Below the pieces are notes generated by a model, which was not told where the DNA came from, made no database searches, and was given only the letters and a program-made list of their open reading frames with translations. 64,000 bases of DNA. Origin: Ferrovibrio sp036381655. Lineage in GTDB: Bacteria; Pseudomonadota; Alphaproteobacteria; Ferrovibrionales; Ferrovibrionaceae. Position 1 is the stretch's first letter. Every line of letters starts with the position of its first letter. Shown piece after piece: positions 8,725 through 17,539 of the stretch. The stretch covers positions 124,001-188,000 of the forward strand of contig NZ_DASVCJ010000076.1 in NCBI RefSeq assembly GCF_036381655.1, read 5' to 3'. A program made the position numbers and the translations under genes.

Positions 8725-9473
8725 CACGATTTAGCACGTTGCAATCTGGCCAATAAGCGGCCGGCGGCTTCCTGTTCGGCGGCCCGCTTGGAGCCTCCCT
8801 GGCCGATTTCGGGTTCTCCATCGCCGAGCCGCACGGACACGGTGAAACGCGGCTCGTGCGGCGGACCTTCCTGGCTGACGACATCGTAACGGGGCGCCGC
8901 AAGACCGCGGGCCGCAGCCCATTCCTGCAATGCCGTTTTGGCGTCCTTCGTGGCTCCGGCGGCAAAGTCGCCCAGCAGGGGTTCCATATAACGCCGCACG
9001 AAACTCTCGGCGACCTTAAGGCCGCCATCGAGATAAAGGGCGGCGACGACGGCTTCGCAGGCATCGGCAAGAATGGCGGGCTTTCCGGCGCCGCCGGAAT
9101 CCCGTTCCGAGCGCGAAAGCTGGATGAAATCGCCAAGACCGAGCGACTGGGCAAAGCGGGCCAGGCTTTCCTGCTTCACCAGAGCGTTATAGCGCAGGGC
9201 CAGATCGCCGGCCTCGGCCTGCGGGAAACGTTCGGCCAGCAAGGTGGCGACCACCAGTCCCAAAACCCGGTCGCCGATGAATTCCAGCCGATTATAGTCG
9301 CGGATCGGCGGCGCAGCCTCGGCGTTCTTCTGGCGGGCCGACTTGGATCGGCTGCGGCGCGGGTTCGCCGACGGATGCACCAGGGCTTCCTCCAGAAGCC
9401 TGGGATCGGCGAAACGGTGGCCGAGAGCCCGCTGCAGTTGGTCGAGATTGGCGTGGCGGATATCAGCGATCAC
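8724..9473 (-). CDS. rnc: ribonuclease III
   Basis: RNase III cleaves double-stranded RNA, including rRNA precursors. The catalytic signature RLEFIGDRVLGLVVATLL carries the acidic metal ligands, with a second acidic cluster at ADACEAVVAALYLDGG. A double-stranded RNA-binding domain occupies the last 70 residues (ALQEWAAARG to GGSKRAAEQEAAGRLLARL). I chose the GTG at 9473 (249 aa), which has a TGAGG ribosome site six bases upstream. The open frame extends to 9614, but that part lies inside lepB. A basic insertion (RRSRSKSARQKN) precedes the signature and is longer than in E. coli. It sits between lepB and era, in the order conserved across proteobacteria. Confidence 0.96.
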   Translation of the reverse strand: MIADIRHANLDQLQRALGHRFADPRLLEEALVHPSANPRRSRSKSARQKNAEAAPPIRDYNRLEFIGDRVLGLVVATLLAERFPQAEAGDLALRYNALVKQESLARFAQSLGLGDFIQLSRSERDSGGAGKPAILADACEAVVAALYLDGGLKVAESFVRRYMEPLLGDFAAGATKDAKTALQEWAAARGLAAPRYDVVSQEGPPHEPRFTVSVRLGDGEPEIGQGGSKRAAEQEAAGRLLARLQRAKS

Positions 9474-9480
9474 GCCGGCC

Positions 9481-10257
9481 TCAGTGGATGCCGGTAAACA
9501 TCCGGTTCCAGCGCAAGGCGCCAAACCAGGTCCACGGCTTGAACAGCGATGCGCTGGGGTCGATCGAAATCCACCGGATTTCGGCGCGGCCGATGAGATT
9601 CTCCTCAGGCACATAGCCGACGCCGCCGAATTCGACCGGCACGCGGCTGTCCTGCGAATTATCCCGATTGTCGCCCATCATGAAGAAGTGATGCGGCGGG
9701 ACCGTATAGACGCCGGTATTGTCGCCGGCATTGAAATTGAACAGGTTGAGCGTGTGGAAGCTCACGCCATTCGGCAGCGTCTCTTCCCATTGCTCTATGC
9801 GTTCCTGCACATTGCCGAAGCGGTCGCGCCGCTCGAAATCCTGGATGCGCTTGCGCTTGACCGGCTCGCCATTGATGTAGAGCACGCCGTCGCGCATCTG
9901 CAGCCTATCGCCCGGCAGGCCGACGACGCGTTTGATGTAGTCGATCGACGGATCGCGCGGCCAGCGGAAGACAACGACATCGCCGCGCTTGGGCTCGGAG
10001 CCGAGAATACGGCCGTGGAACAGCGGCGGGCTGAACAGCAGCGAGTAGCGGCTGAAGCCGTAGGAGAATTTGGAAACGAACACATAATCGCCGACCAGCA
10101 ATGTCGGCAGCATGGATTCGGATGGAATATGGAACGGCTCGTACGCGAAGGTGCGGATGCCGAGTGCGATCAGAATAGCGTAAACGAGCGTGCGGAGGCT
10201 TTCCCAGATATCCCCACTGCGCTGCTTGGTCTTCGCCACCACGTGCTCCTGTTCCAT
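9481..10257 (-). CDS. lepB: signal peptidase I
   Basis: LepB removes signal peptides from exported proteins at the outer face of the inner membrane. One N-terminal membrane helix (TLVYAILIALGIRTF) is followed by the catalytic serine in HIPSESMLPTLLVGD and the catalytic lysine in DYIKRVVGLPGDRL. The box MMGDNRDNSQDSR matches the family's conserved region. The ATG at 10257 (258 aa) is preceded by AAGGGG, which makes it preferable to the upstream in-frame start at 10317. It leads into rnc with a seven-base gap. Confidence 0.97.
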   Translation of the reverse strand: MEQEHVVAKTKQRSGDIWESLRTLVYAILIALGIRTFAYEPFHIPSESMLPTLLVGDYVFVSKFSYGFSRYSLLFSPPLFHGRILGSEPKRGDVVVFRWPRDPSIDYIKRVVGLPGDRLQMRDGVLYINGEPVKRKRIQDFERRDRFGNVQERIEQWEETLPNGVSFHTLNLFNFNAGDNTGVYTVPPHHFFMMGDNRDNSQDSRVPVEFGGVGYVPEENLIGRAEIRWISIDPSASLFKPWTWFGALRWNRMFTGIH

Positions 10258-10326
10258 ATAAATCAACCCCTTAGGTCTGGTTTCCCCCCAGCCGGGCAGC
10301 ATCAAGCCGGCAACCAATCGGCAATG

Positions 10327-10761
10327 TCAAGCACCCGCCGGCAACTCGGTGGCCGGTGTAATTTTCGGGCGTGCTGAAATTATGACGATGGCCTGGGCAA
10401 TCGGCGGTTCGTCGGTCAGTGAGACATCGATCTGCGCCTCATACCCTGCTGGCAGCAACATTTGCAACCGGGCCAGGGCGCCGCCGGTGAGCGACATGGA
10501 GGGCTTGCCGCCCGTCAGGTTCACCACGCCCATGTCGCGCCAGAACACGCCCTTGCGGAACCCGGTTCCGAGGGCCTTGGAGCATGCCTCTTTGGCGGCG
10601 AAACGCTTGGCGTAGGATTCGATGCGCGTGAGGCTGCGCCGCTCCGAACGGGCCTTTTCGACCGGGGTGAAGATACGATCGAGAAACCGGTCGCCAAATC
10701 GGGCAACCGTGCGCTCGATGCGGCGGATGTCGATCAGGTCGGAGCCGATGCCGATGATCAT
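10327..10761 (-). CDS. acpS: holo-[acyl-carrier-protein] synthase
   Basis: AcpS transfers phosphopantetheine from CoA to the serine of acyl carrier protein. The N-terminus IIGIGSDLIDIRRIERTVARFGDRFLDRIFT contains the Mg-binding Asp in GSD, and RFAAKEACSKALGTGF contains the second metal ligand Glu. Length 144 is normal. Its ATG overlaps the pdxJ stop by one base, so translation is probably coupled. The order pdxJ-acpS-lepB is typical of proteobacteria. Confidence 0.96.
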   Translation of the reverse strand: MIIGIGSDLIDIRRIERTVARFGDRFLDRIFTPVEKARSERRSLTRIESYAKRFAAKEACSKALGTGFRKGVFWRDMGVVNLTGGKPSMSLTGGALARLQMLLPAGYEAQIDVSLTDEPPIAQAIVIISARPKITPATELPAGA

Positions 10762-11507
10762 CAGCTATTCCCGGCCCTTGCGCTGTTCATCAGTTCGCGC
10801 ATTTGGCGGATCGCTTCGGCAAGCCCGACGAAGATCGCCTCGCCGATCAGGAAATGTCCGATGTTCAATTCAACGATTGTCGGAATCGCCGCAATCGGGG
10901 CAACGGTTTCGTAGGTCAAGCCGTGCCCGGCATGGCATTCCAGGCCGATTGCATCGGCGTGCGCCGCCGCTTTGCGAATGCGCTCCAGCTCGGCGGCTTG
11001 CTCTGCGCCGCTGGTCTCGCAATAACGGCCGGTGTGCAGTTCGACCACAGGCGCGCCCAGCGCCTCGGCGGCATCGAGCTGCTCCAGTGCAGGTTCGACG
11101 AACAGCGAGACGCGAATGCCGGCGGCCGAAAGCTGCCGCACGATGGGCGAAAGATGCTGGCGCTGGCCGGCGGCATCAAGCCCGCCCTCCGTTGTACGCT
11201 CCTCGCGCTTCTCCGGCACGATGCAGGCGGCATGCGGCTTATGGCGCAAGGCAATGGCCAGCATCTCGTCGGTGGCCGCCATCTCCAAATTGAGCGGCAG
11301 ATCGATCTCTGCCATCAGGCGGTCGATATCGGCATCCGAGATATGCCGGCGATCTTCCCGCAGATGGGCGGTGATGCCATCGGCCCCCGCCGCCGCGGCA
11401 ATCTTCGCCGCCCGCAGCGGGTCGGGATGTTTGCCACCGCGCGCATTCCGGATCGTGGCGACGTGATCGATATTGACACCAAGACGGAGCGGCCGGAGCT
11501 TGCTCAT
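10761..11507 (-). CDS. pdxJ: pyridoxine 5'-phosphate synthase
   Basis: PdxJ condenses 1-deoxyxylulose 5-phosphate with 3-amino-2-oxopropyl phosphate to make pyridoxine 5'-phosphate. The 248-residue sequence shows the family's LGVNIDHVATIRNARGGKHPDP start, AGADGITAHLREDRRHI, and CIVPEKREERTTEGGLD. A late segment ECHAGHGLTYETVAPIA fits the C-terminal phosphate-binding part of the TIM barrel. It starts three bases after the pyrE stop and overlaps acpS by one base. Confidence 0.97.
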   Translation of the reverse strand: MSKLRPLRLGVNIDHVATIRNARGGKHPDPLRAAKIAAAAGADGITAHLREDRRHISDADIDRLMAEIDLPLNLEMAATDEMLAIALRHKPHAACIVPEKREERTTEGGLDAAGQRQHLSPIVRQLSAAGIRVSLFVEPALEQLDAAEALGAPVVELHTGRYCETSGAEQAAELERIRKAAAHADAIGLECHAGHGLTYETVAPIAAIPTIVELNIGHFLIGEAIFVGLAEAIRQMRELMNSARAGNS

Positions 11508-11510
11508 GGG

Positions 11511-12098
11511 CTAAGCCAGATTTCGCGAGCCGGGCTTGACGGCAGGAATTTTCTGCAACTCGGGTGGCAGCTCGTCCTCACGATAGGCCGGCACCTTGAA
11601 GCCGCACAGGCTGAACAAGGGCACGCCGAGGTCGACCTCGCCATCGGAGCGATCGACGATGCAGGATGCCGCCACCACCTTGCCGCCATTCTGGGTGATG
11701 CAGTCGATGCATTCGCGGCTCGATTTGCCCGTCGTGACGACATCCTCCGCCATCAGAACCCGGGCACCTTTCGGAATATCGAAGCCACGGCGCAAGGTAA
11801 ACTTGCCATCCACCCGTTCGGTGAAGATTGCCGGTACGCCCAATTGCCGCGCCATTTCATAGCCGACCACGATGCCGCCGAGCGCTGGCGAGCAGACCAG
11901 GTCGACTGGGCTGGAGCCAAGCGCCGCACGCAGCCTTTCTGCCAGGGCTTTGCAGAGCGCTTCCGCCCGTTGCGGGAACATCAGGACGCGGGCCGACTGC
12001 ATGTAGATCGGACTATGCAATCCGGATGTCAGCAGGAAATGTCCTTCCAGCAGGGCGCCGGCCTCGCGGTAATGTTGCAGCACTTCGTCTCGAGTCAT
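11511..12098 (-). CDS. pyrE: orotate phosphoribosyltransferase
   Basis: PyrE makes orotidine 5'-phosphate from orotate and PRPP in pyrimidine synthesis. The PRPP-binding loop VLMAEDVVTTGKS is clear, as are FLLTSGLHSPIYMQ at the N-terminus and PALGGIVVGYEMAR. The chosen ATG at 12098 gives 195 residues. The open frame runs a further 29 codons upstream into rel, but those residues do not look like the family. Placement between rel and pdxJ is common in alphaproteobacteria. Confidence 0.95.
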   Translation of the reverse strand: MTRDEVLQHYREAGALLEGHFLLTSGLHSPIYMQSARVLMFPQRAEALCKALAERLRAALGSSPVDLVCSPALGGIVVGYEMARQLGVPAIFTERVDGKFTLRRGFDIPKGARVLMAEDVVTTGKSSRECIDCITQNGGKVVAASCIVDRSDGEVDLGVPLFSLCGFKVPAYREDELPPELQKIPAVKPGSRNLA

Positions 12099-12129
12099 TT
12101 TGTTTTCGGTCTCTTCTCTCAGCAAACAA

Positions 12130-14286
12130 TTAGCCGCGCGCCCGCTCGACGGAACTGATCGCCGGCGTGGCGCGCAACGCGGCAATGATGTTGGACAGGT
12201 GCTTCACGTCGCGGACCTCGATATCGACGAACATCTCGAAGAACTCCGGGCTGCGATTGGTGATCTTCAGATTGGTGATATTGCCCTTGTGTTTGGCAAT
12301 GATGGTTGTGACCGCGCTGAGGGCGCCGGTTTCGTTGTTGATGACGAGGCTGACGCGGCCGACATGGCCCTGCGCCTTTTCCCCTTCCGCTGGCGCATCC
12401 CAGGCCAGATCCAGCCAGCGTTCCGGCTGATCGGCGAATTGTTCCAGGGCGTCGCAGTCGATGGTGTGGATGGTCACGCCCTTGCCGGTGGTGACGATAC
12501 CGACGATGCGATCGCCCGGAAGGGGGTGGCAGCAGCCGGCAAAGTGCATGGCCATGCCGGGGATGAGGCCGCGAATCGGAATGCCGCCGCCTTTGCCATG
12601 ATCCGCCTGCTTCTGTAGCCTCGGCATGATCGGCAGCTTGTCGGCGGTTTCCTCCTTCTGCCCCGGAAAGACGATATTGATGACCTGCCTGGCGGTGATA
12701 TTGCCCTCGCCGACGCCGACATACACGTCATCGGCGCCGCGCAGCTTCAGCACCTTGATCGCAGGTTCCAGCACACGTTCCGACAGCGCTGAATCGTGCT
12801 CGCGGAAGGCCTTGGCGAGGATCGCCTTGCCGAGTTCGAGATACTGGCCGCGCTGCTGCTGGCGGATGAAGCGGTTGATGCAGGATTTCGCCCGGCCGGA
12901 TTTGACAAAGTTCAGCCAGGTGGGATTCGGCGCCGGCACCTTCGAACGTAGTATTTCCACCTGATCGCCGTTGCGCAAAACCGTGCGCAGGGGCACGACG
13001 CGGCCATTCACCTTGGCGCCGACCGCGGTGTCGCCCACATCGGAATGCACCGCATAGGCAAAATCGACCACAGTCGCATCCCGGGGCAGAGCGATCAGGT
13101 CTCCCTTCGGAGTGAAACAGAAGACCTGATCCTGGAACATGTTGAGCTTGGTATGCTCCAGGAATTCTTCCGGATCGGAGGTCTGCTCCAGGATTTCCAG
13201 CAATTCGCGCAGCCAGCGATATTGGCGCGCTTCCGCCTCCGGCGCTTCCTTGCCGGTATGCTTGTATTGCCAATGCGCGGCAACGCCGAGATCGGCGATA
13301 TCGTGCATCTCCTGGGTACGAATCTGAATCTCGATACGCTTGTTTTCCGGGCCGATCACCGTGGTATGCAGGCTGCGATAGCCATTCTGCTTCGGCGTCG
13401 AAATGTAGTCCTTGAAGCGGCCCGGTACGGACGGCCAGGTCTGATGGACGATGCCCAGGGCATGATAGCAGGTGGCGACATCACGGACGACGACACGGAA
13501 AGCCATGATGTCGGACAGCTGCTCGAAGGCGATATTCTTGCGCTGCATCTTCTCCCAGATGGAGAATGGCCGCTTTTCCCGCCCCGAAACCCAGGCGTCG
13601 ATCCCCTGCTCCGCCAGCGTACGCTTCAACTGATCTACGATGCGGTCGACCATGCGCCCGCCTTCGGAGCGCAACTGATCGAGCCGCGCGATGATCGAGG
13701 CGCGCGCATCGGTATTCAGTTCCGAAAATGCGAGATCTTCCAGCTCCTCCTTCAATTCCTGCATGCCGATACGGTCGGCCAGGGGAACGAAGATCTCCAT
13801 GGTTTCCTTGGCGATGCGCCGGCGCTTTTCCGCATCCTTGATGAAGTGCAAGGTCCGCATGTTGTGCAGACGATCGGCCAGCTTGACCAGCAGTACCCGG
13901 ATGTCGTTGGACATCGCCAGCAGCAGCTTGCGGAAATTCTCCGCCTGGCGTGTGCGGTCCGACTGCAACTCGATCCGCGAAAGCTTGGTGACGCCGTCGA
14001 CCAGGCGCAGCACCTGCGGGCCGAAATTCTTTTCGATTTCGGTCGGCGTCGCGACGGTGTCTTCCAGCGTATCGTGCAGCAGTCCGGTGGCGATCGCCGT
14101 GGAGTCCAGCTTCATCCCGGCCAGGATGCCGGCCACTTCCACCGGATGGGAAAAATAAGGGTCGCCAGAGGCGCGCTTCTGTGAACCATGCGCCCGCATG
14201 GAGAAGACGTAGGCGCGGTTCAGCAGGTCCTCGTCCGCATTGGGATCGTAAGCGAGAACCTTCTCAACCAGTTCGACCTGACGCAT
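12130..14286 (-). CDS. bifunctional (p)ppGpp synthetase/hydrolase (Rel/SpoT)
   Basis: This long RSH enzyme makes and degrades (p)ppGpp in the stringent response. The order is an HD hydrolase domain (YFSHPVEVAGIL, GLLHDTLEDT), a synthetase domain (NGYRSLHTTVIGPENKRIEIQIRT), a TGS domain (VFCFTPKGDLIALPRDATVVDFAYAVHSDVG), a zinc-finger-like part with AGCCHPLPGD, and a C-terminal ACT domain. An intact HDTLEDT box suggests that hydrolase activity is retained. The start at 14286 (718 aa) aligns with the usual MRQ-ELVE N-terminus; in-frame ATGs at 14301 and 14358 are alternatives. It follows rpoZ, the usual alphaproteobacterial order. Confidence 0.95.
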   Translation of the reverse strand: MRQVELVEKVLAYDPNADEDLLNRAYVFSMRAHGSQKRASGDPYFSHPVEVAGILAGMKLDSTAIATGLLHDTLEDTVATPTEIEKNFGPQVLRLVDGVTKLSRIELQSDRTRQAENFRKLLLAMSNDIRVLLVKLADRLHNMRTLHFIKDAEKRRRIAKETMEIFVPLADRIGMQELKEELEDLAFSELNTDARASIIARLDQLRSEGGRMVDRIVDQLKRTLAEQGIDAWVSGREKRPFSIWEKMQRKNIAFEQLSDIMAFRVVVRDVATCYHALGIVHQTWPSVPGRFKDYISTPKQNGYRSLHTTVIGPENKRIEIQIRTQEMHDIADLGVAAHWQYKHTGKEAPEAEARQYRWLRELLEILEQTSDPEEFLEHTKLNMFQDQVFCFTPKGDLIALPRDATVVDFAYAVHSDVGDTAVGAKVNGRVVPLRTVLRNGDQVEILRSKVPAPNPTWLNFVKSGRAKSCINRFIRQQQRGQYLELGKAILAKAFREHDSALSERVLEPAIKVLKLRGADDVYVGVGEGNITARQVINIVFPGQKEETADKLPIMPRLQKQADHGKGGGIPIRGLIPGMAMHFAGCCHPLPGDRIVGIVTTGKGVTIHTIDCDALEQFADQPERWLDLAWDAPAEGEKAQGHVGRVSLVINNETGALSAVTTIIAKHKGNITNLKITNRSPEFFEMFVDIEVRDVKHLSNIIAALRATPAISSVERARG

Positions 14287-14405
14287 CACTCGCGGGCGCA
14301 TCACTCCGTTCCGTTTTCCAGATCCGGCAAACGGTTGGTCCTGAACACTAATTTTCATCGAAATGCGGGCCGGAACAAGCCCGTCGGGGTCGCGGATGGC
14401 GGGAA

Positions 14406-14789
14406 TTACTCCTCTTCGGCGATATCTGCTTCGCCGCCTTCCTCGCCTTCGGCTTCCTCGATGCTCATGTTCTCAGCAAGATCTTCGGTATCCTGCTGTA
14501 CGCCAGCCCATTCGCCGGACTGCATGAGCGCCGCCATGTTGTCTTCCTCAGGCTCATCGACCTCGACATGCTTCTGCATGCCGCCGATCATGCGTTGACG
14601 CAGGCCCTCAATATCGACGGTTTCGTCGGCGATTTCGCGCAACGCCACCACCGGATTCTTATCGTTGTCCCGGTCGACCGTTAGGCTGGCGCCGGACGAG
14701 ATGGCGCGGGCGCGCTGCGCCGCCAGCAACACCAGCTCGAAGCGGTTCGGGATCTTAAGGACGCAATCTTCAACGGTTACGCGGGCCAT
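14406..14789 (-). CDS. rpoZ: RNA polymerase omega subunit
   Basis: Omega helps fold and hold the beta' subunit of RNA polymerase. The N-terminus MARVTVEDCVLKIPNRFELVLLAAQRARAISSG is diagnostic. A GAGGG ribosome site lies seven bases upstream. The protein is 127 residues against about 90 in E. coli. The extra C-terminal half is strongly acidic (EEAEGEEGGEADIAEEE), as is common in alphaproteobacteria. It lies upstream of rel on the same strand, so polymerase subunit and alarmone enzyme are probably co-transcribed. Confidence 0.96.
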   Translation of the reverse strand: MARVTVEDCVLKIPNRFELVLLAAQRARAISSGASLTVDRDNDKNPVVALREIADETVDIEGLRQRMIGGMQKHVEVDEPEEDNMAALMQSGEWAGVQQDTEDLAENMSIEEAEGEEGGEADIAEEE

Positions 14790-14837
14790 GGCTTACCCTC
14801 AGAGAGAACAATCATATAAAACGGCTGAATCGGGGCT

Positions 14838-14865
14838 TATTAAGGGCGATTTTCCCCGGTTGCAA
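14838..14865 (-). promoter_or_regulatory. possible sigma-70-type promoter for rpoZ
   Basis: Read on the minus strand, TTGCAA (14860-14865) is followed after 16 bases by TTAATA (14838-14843), about 50 bases before the rpoZ start. The match to consensus is partial and this is a visual call only. Confidence 0.28.
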
Positions 14866-14910
14866 GTACCAGCAGCACACCACAAGGCAGTGTAAAAGGC
14901 TAGGAAAATA

Positions 14911-15411
14911 TCATAACTTATTGATTTTTAATGGATTTGCGCGATATAGCAGATCGTCGAGCGTCTCTCCGCTGACAGGGTGCCGCCAGGCCGGGGCGAT
15001 CTCCTGCAAAGGAAGCAGCACGAACAGCCGGTCCTGCAGCCGTGGATGCGGCAGGCAGATGCCCTCCTCGTCCGTCCGGATACCGCGATAGTCCAGCAAA
15101 TCGATATCCAGAACCCGCGCCGCCCAGCGCTCGCCCCGAACGCGCCCAAAATCGGCCTCCACCTGGTGGAGCAACGAGAGCAGATCCCGCGGTGCCAGCG
15201 CGGTAGCGATTTCGGCGGCGCCATTGATGAAGTCTGGTTGAGCAGATGCCGGCTGAGGCGCGGAGCGCCACCAGGACGAGCGCTGCAGGATCGCAACTCC
15301 CCTTTTAGCAAGCGCGGCGAGAGCCGCTTCCAGTGTTTCTCTTGGCGCGCCATGAACGCTGGGCAGATTTGCGCCCAACGCAATGTAGATGCCATTCATG
15401 TCCGCATACAT
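14911..15411 (-). CDS. folK: 2-amino-4-hydroxy-6-hydroxymethyldihydropteridine pyrophosphokinase
   Basis: FolK transfers pyrophosphate from ATP to 6-hydroxymethyldihydropterin in folate synthesis. The sequence has the family's IYIALGANLPS start, the SSWWRSAPQPASAQPDFINGAAEI block, and the signature RWAARVLDIDLLDY with its metal-binding acidic residues. HPRLQDRLFVLLPLQEIAP follows, and 166 residues is normal. Start codons at 15411 and 15399 are both possible. It lies upstream of rpoZ on the same strand with a 121-base gap. Confidence 0.95.
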   Translation of the reverse strand: MYADMNGIYIALGANLPSVHGAPRETLEAALAALAKRGVAILQRSSWWRSAPQPASAQPDFINGAAEIATALAPRDLLSLLHQVEADFGRVRGERWAARVLDIDLLDYRGIRTDEEGICLPHPRLQDRLFVLLPLQEIAPAWRHPVSGETLDDLLYRANPLKINKL

Positions 15412-15506
15412 TTTCCACTTGCCTTACGCGCCGCGCCGTCTAAGAAATCCTTTCATACGACGTCAGCGTCATTGAACCCAAGACATACCTTCATAGGGAA
15501 TACCGT

Positions 15507-16178
15507 ATGAAATTTTATAATCAGGAGCGCATTGCGCTCTTCATCGATGGTGCCAATCTCTACTCGGCCGCCCGCACCCTGGGTTTTGAAATCGATTATC
15601 GGCGATTGCTCGAGACGTTTCGCAAAGAAGCGCATCTCGTGCGGGCATTCTATTACACGGCTTTGGTCGAAGATCAGGAATATTCGCCGTTGCGGCCGCT
15701 GATCGACTGGCTGGATTACAACGGTTTCACCATGGTGACCAAACCGGCGAAGGAATATACCGACGCCATGGGGCGCCGGAAGGTCAAAGGCAACATGGAT
15801 ATCGAGCTGGCCATCGACGTGATGGAGATGGCGCCCCATGTCGATCACGTCGTGCTGTTCTCGGGCGATGGCGATTTCCGCCGCCTCGTCGACGCCGTGC
15901 AGCGCAAGGGAGTTCGCGTCAGTGTCGTCAGCTCCACCAAGACCCAACCGCCCATGGTGGCCGACGAGCTGCGGCGGCAAGCGGACAACTTCATCGAACT
16001 GCAGGATCTGATGCCGAAGATCATGCGCGATCAGGCCGCCAGGGAGGCGTCGCGCAGCGCCGGGCTGCAGGCAACGCTGAAGACCGGACAGCAATCGGCG
16101 CCGCCGGCCGGCCCCGCCGGGGGGATGGAAGACTTCGACGAGATCGACACGGCCGATCCGCGTCGTCATTTGCGCTGA
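15507..16178 (+). CDS. NYN domain-containing protein (LabA/DUF88-like)
   Basis: The 223-residue protein has a PIN-like NYN nuclease fold. Acidic residues expected at the active site are visible in LFIDGANLYSAART (about residues 12-25), GNMDIELAIDVMEMA and LFSGDGDFRRLVDAVQRKG. This family includes LabA and predicted ribonucleases acting in RNA processing; no specific target can be read here. The C-terminal 40 residues (GLQATLKTGQQSAPPAGPAGG) are low complexity and probably disordered. An AGGG ribosome site lies upstream of the start. It is divergent from folK. Confidence 0.9.
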   Translation: MKFYNQERIALFIDGANLYSAARTLGFEIDYRRLLETFRKEAHLVRAFYYTALVEDQEYSPLRPLIDWLDYNGFTMVTKPAKEYTDAMGRRKVKGNMDIELAIDVMEMAPHVDHVVLFSGDGDFRRLVDAVQRKGVRVSVVSSTKTQPPMVADELRRQADNFIELQDLMPKIMRDQAAREASRSAGLQATLKTGQQSAPPAGPAGGMEDFDEIDTADPRRHLR

Positions 16179-16191
16179 TCCGTAATCGAAG

Positions 16192-16851
16192 ATGTCGACT
16201 ATTCCTGCCCTGCCGGGGCGCGATTGCGATCTCTGCCCGCGCCTGACGTCGTTTCGCGACGCCAATCGTGCGGCTTTCCCGACATTCTTCAACGCGCCAG
16301 TGCCGCCCTGGGGGGATACGCATCCGGTTCTGCTAGTCGTCGGTCTGGCGCCAGGTTTGAAGGGGGCAAACCGCACCGGCCGGCCATTCACCGGCGATTA
16401 TGCGGGCGATCTGCTCTACAGCACATTGATCAAGTACGGCTTTGCCAAAGGCGTATTCCGGGCAGATCCGAATGACGGCTTGCAACTGGTGCGCTGCCGT
16501 ATCACCAACGCCGTCAAATGCGTGCCGCCTGAGAACAAGCCGACGCCGGCCGAGACGAAGACCTGCGTAACACATTTCCTCCGGCATGAAATCGAAGCTT
16601 TGAGCAGTTTGAAGGCCATTTTGGCGTTAGGGCAGATCGCCCATGTCGCCGTTTTGGATGCCATGAAGGTCAAGCGCAGCACGGCGGCCTTCGGACATGG
16701 CGCCGAGAACCCATTGCCCGGCGGCGTCACCCTATTTTCCAGCTATCATTGCTCGCGTTACAACACGAATACCGGACGATTGACCGAGGCGATGTTCCAC
16801 TCGGTCTTTGATCGGATCGCCGCTTTCACCAGGCGAGCGGCTCAGCCGTAG
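16192..16851 (+). CDS. family 5 uracil-DNA glycosylase (UdgB-like)
   Basis: This base-excision repair enzyme would remove uracil and other deaminated bases from DNA. The motif VVGLAPGLKGANRTGRPFTGD fits family 5 (UdgB), and SSYHCSRYNTNTGRLTEAMF is the C-terminal active-site segment. Cysteines in RDCDLCPRL at the N-terminus and in LVRCRITNAVKC are placed as the four ligands of an iron-sulfur cluster. The length of 219 residues is normal. Its last ten bases overlap the convergent molybdopterin oxidoreductase gene. Confidence 0.92.
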   Translation: MSTIPALPGRDCDLCPRLTSFRDANRAAFPTFFNAPVPPWGDTHPVLLVVGLAPGLKGANRTGRPFTGDYAGDLLYSTLIKYGFAKGVFRADPNDGLQLVRCRITNAVKCVPPENKPTPAETKTCVTHFLRHEIEALSSLKAILALGQIAHVAVLDAMKVKRSTAAFGHGAENPLPGGVTLFSSYHCSRYNTNTGRLTEAMFHSVFDRIAAFTRRAAQP

Positions 16852-17513
16852 CGCTGTTCCTGCCAGGGATCGCCGGTATTGTGATAGCCGCGCACCTCCC
16901 AGTAGCCTGGCGCGTCGCGGTCAAGAAACGCGATATGCTTGATCCATTTGGCTGATTTCCAGAAATAGAATTGCGGCATGACGATCCGCACCGGTCCGCC
17001 ATGCTCCCGCGTCAGCGGATTGCCCTCCCAGGAATGCGCCAGCAGCACATCGTCGGCGGCAAACATCTCCAGCGTGACATTGGTCGCATAGCCATCGTAG
17101 GACTGGAAAACGATATGCTTCGCCTCGGGCTTCGGCCTAACCAGTTTCAGGAAGTCCTTCGCCCTCACGCCGCTCCAGCGATTGTCGTAGCGTGACCATG
17201 CCGTCACGCAATGGATGTCGGAAACGCTGTCGCTCTGCGGCTGATCGAGGAAATCGTTCCAGGTCAGCTTCACCGGATTCTCAACCAATCCGCCAGCGGT
17301 GAGTTGCCAGCGATCGAGCAGAATATTCGGCTGAACGCCGAGATCGAGAATGGGCCAGTCCCGCACCAGACGTTGCCCGGGCGGCAGGCGACGGCGATCC
17401 GATGAGCCTGTCTCGCCGGTCAGCAGGCGGCCTTCCCTGGCCCATTGCTGTTTCGAGGCGATCAGCTTGTCCTTGATTTGGCCGATCAGACCAGGCTTGT
17501 AGTCGTCGCTCAT
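16842..17513 (-). CDS. sulfite oxidase-like molybdopterin-dependent oxidoreductase
   Basis: The 223-residue protein matches the molybdopterin-binding domain of the sulfite oxidase/YedY (MsrP) superfamily. Cys102, in SDIHCVTAWSRYDNRWSGV, is the expected molybdenum ligand. VFQSYDGYATNVTLE, LAHSWEGNPLTREHGGPVRIVMP and KSAKWIKHIAFLDRD are further family blocks. No signal peptide or twin-arginine motif is visible, so it is probably cytoplasmic, unlike MsrP. The ATG at 17513 clears smpB; the frame stays open upstream into smpB. Its cofactor pathway is partly encoded by moaC and moeA about 20 kb away. The substrate is unknown. Confidence 0.9.
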   Translation of the reverse strand: MSDDYKPGLIGQIKDKLIASKQQWAREGRLLTGETGSSDRRRLPPGQRLVRDWPILDLGVQPNILLDRWQLTAGGLVENPVKLTWNDFLDQPQSDSVSDIHCVTAWSRYDNRWSGVRAKDFLKLVRPKPEAKHIVFQSYDGYATNVTLEMFAADDVLLAHSWEGNPLTREHGGPVRIVMPQFYFWKSAKWIKHIAFLDRDAPGYWEVRGYHNTGDPWQEQRYG

Positions 17514-17539
17514 CGCAACCTCCTCGACCGGCGCCGCGA

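Noticed and set aside
9474..9614. A longer start for RNase III
   Set aside because: The extension lies inside lepB and has no family similarity. The GTG at 9473 has a good ribosome site.
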